From: Rhodopseudomonas sp.
GTDB lineage: Bacteria; Pseudomonadota; Alphaproteobacteria; Rhizobiales; Xanthobacteraceae
Direction of reading: 5' to 3'
DNA length: 64,000 nt
Assembly: GCF_013377015.1 (NCBI RefSeq)
Contig: NZ_JACABA010000001.1
Location: 951,554-1,015,553, forward strand
Part shown: piece by piece, positions 63,436-64,000 of the stretch
How the letters are laid out: the number at the start of each line of letters is the position of its first letter
Position numbering within the stretch: the stretch's first letter is position 1
The notes under the pieces: generated by a model
What the model was told of the DNA's origin: nothing
Database searches by the model: none
What the model saw: only the letters and a program-made list of their open reading frames with translations
Translations under genes and position numbers: made by a program

Positions 63436-64000
63436 TCAGGCTTTCACGGCAACCGCGACCAGCCCGGGTACCGGCACACCGGTCTCGGTCCGCGACGACG
63501 CCAGTTCGAGGCGATCGAGCAGCAAACCGGCAGAGGCGACCGAGCTGCGTAGATGATCGACGCCGTGCGCGTAGCGAAGGCCCTCGACCAGCACCACGCC
63601 TTCGCCGGGATGGGTCTCGGCCGTGAACGCCAATACACCGCCCGGCGCCAGCACCCGCGCCGCTTCGCGCAGCAGTGACGCCAGATCGTGGACATAGACC
63701 ATCACATCGGCCGCCAGAATGAGATCGACGCTGGCTTCGGGCCGCAGCGCGAGCCACTCGACGATTTCCGCTACCTCGACCTGGGTGTAGAGGCCGGTAG
63801 CGCGGGCGAGTTCGACCATGCGCTGCGACAGATCGATGCCGACGATTGATTCGGTTCGGGCCGCAAAGGCATGAGCGGCGAGCCCGGTGCCGCAGCCGAG
63901 ATCGATCGCATCCTTGAAGAACGCGGACTTGCCCGCGGCGGCGCGGCTGGCCAGCACCGCCTGCAATAGCAAGGCCGGGGCGCAATAGCCGAGGCCCTCG
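63436..64000 (-). CDS. SAM-dependent methyltransferase, N-terminus outside the window
   Basis: The C-terminal ~188 residues of a class I methyltransferase; the frame is open past the right edge (preceding residues GLGYCAPALLLQAVLASR). Motif I is DAIDLGCGTGLAAHAF, acidic motif II is IVGIDLSQRMVELA, and motif IV is VDLILAADVMVYVHDL, followed by EAARVLAPGGVLAFTAETH. The upstream GYCAPALL-type lead suggests the group with N-terminal TPR repeats. The substrate is unknown. Confidence 0.88.
   Translation of the reverse strand, partial: EGLGYCAPALLLQAVLASRAAAGKSAFFKDAIDLGCGTGLAAHAFAARTESIVGIDLSQRMVELARATGLYTQVEVAEIVEWLALRPEASVDLILAADVMVYVHDLASLLREAARVLAPGGVLAFTAETHPGEGVVLVEGLRYAHGVDHLRSSVASAGLLLDRLELASSRTETGVPVPGLVAVAVKA

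Overview
The window is GC-rich chromosomal DNA of an alphaproteobacterium of the Bradyrhizobiaceae/Nitrobacteraceae group, most likely a Rhodopseudomonas. This is inferred from gene content and order, not from a database search. The pointers are: an F0 ATP synthase operon (atpI-B-E-b'-b) separate from the F1 genes; an aa3 oxidase cluster ctaC-ctaD-ctaB-coxF-ctaG-ctaE-DUF983-SURF1 followed by thrC and an M16 peptidase; a C4-type hemA with a perfect FNR/FixK box upstream; an Omp25-like porin; and several families of short palindromic intergenic repeats.

Layout. 1-1.1 kb: a zinc ABC transporter operon behind a near-perfect Zur box, led by a tiny histidine-rich membrane protein. 1.4-7.1 kb: Omp25-like barrel, chemoreceptor, MBL-fold hydrolase, hemA. 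7.2-15.4 kb: an SLC5-type hybrid sensor kinase, a GST, a serine hydrolase, a NarL-type regulator and a divergent MHS transporter; kinase and regulator resemble the CrbS/CrbR acetate-sensing pair. 15.5-20.4 kb: YjbQ, a coiled-coil secreted protein, a DsbA-like isomerase and the F0 operon. 20.5-24.6 kb: a secreted protein, a GNAT enzyme, an M16 peptidase and thrC. 24.7-26.4 kb: a 1.5 kb AT-richer island between an intact tRNA-Gly(CCC) and a decayed copy of its 3' half, carrying two unknown genes and a HicBA toxin-antitoxin pair. 26.5-33.5 kb: the cytochrome oxidase cluster, interrupted by one opposite-strand NTF2-like gene. 33.9-41.5 kb: IalB-like protein, tldD, lepB, a CcdA/thioredoxin pair, a PAN-domain protein, gshA, and a MarR regulator divergent from a GST over paired operators. 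41.7-48.5 kb: a fatty acid beta-oxidation cluster (fadJ, fadA, acyl-CoA dehydrogenase) and an NTF2-like gene divergent from a PadR regulator. 48.7-56.1 kb: a large PodJ-like Sel1-repeat protein, a TauE-like exporter with its TIGR02186 partner, an NRAMP transporter and pdeM. 56.2-58.9 kb: an Lhr-type DEXH helicase with a palindromic repeat inserted in frame. 58.9-61.4 kb: a complete IS1595-family element with 8-bp target duplications and four cargo genes. 61.4-64 kb: an unrecognised GC-rich stretch, a LivK-type binding protein and a methyltransferase cut by the window end.

The best candidates for something undescribed are (i) the cargo of the IS1595 element, above all three overlapping minus-strand genes read inward from the right terminal repeat; (ii) the tRNA-Gly-flanked mini-island with HicBA and two unknown genes but no integrase; and (iii) the palindromic repeat that has become about 55 codons of the helicase gene, together with a second palindrome that supplies the probable start codon of the neighbouring pdeM.
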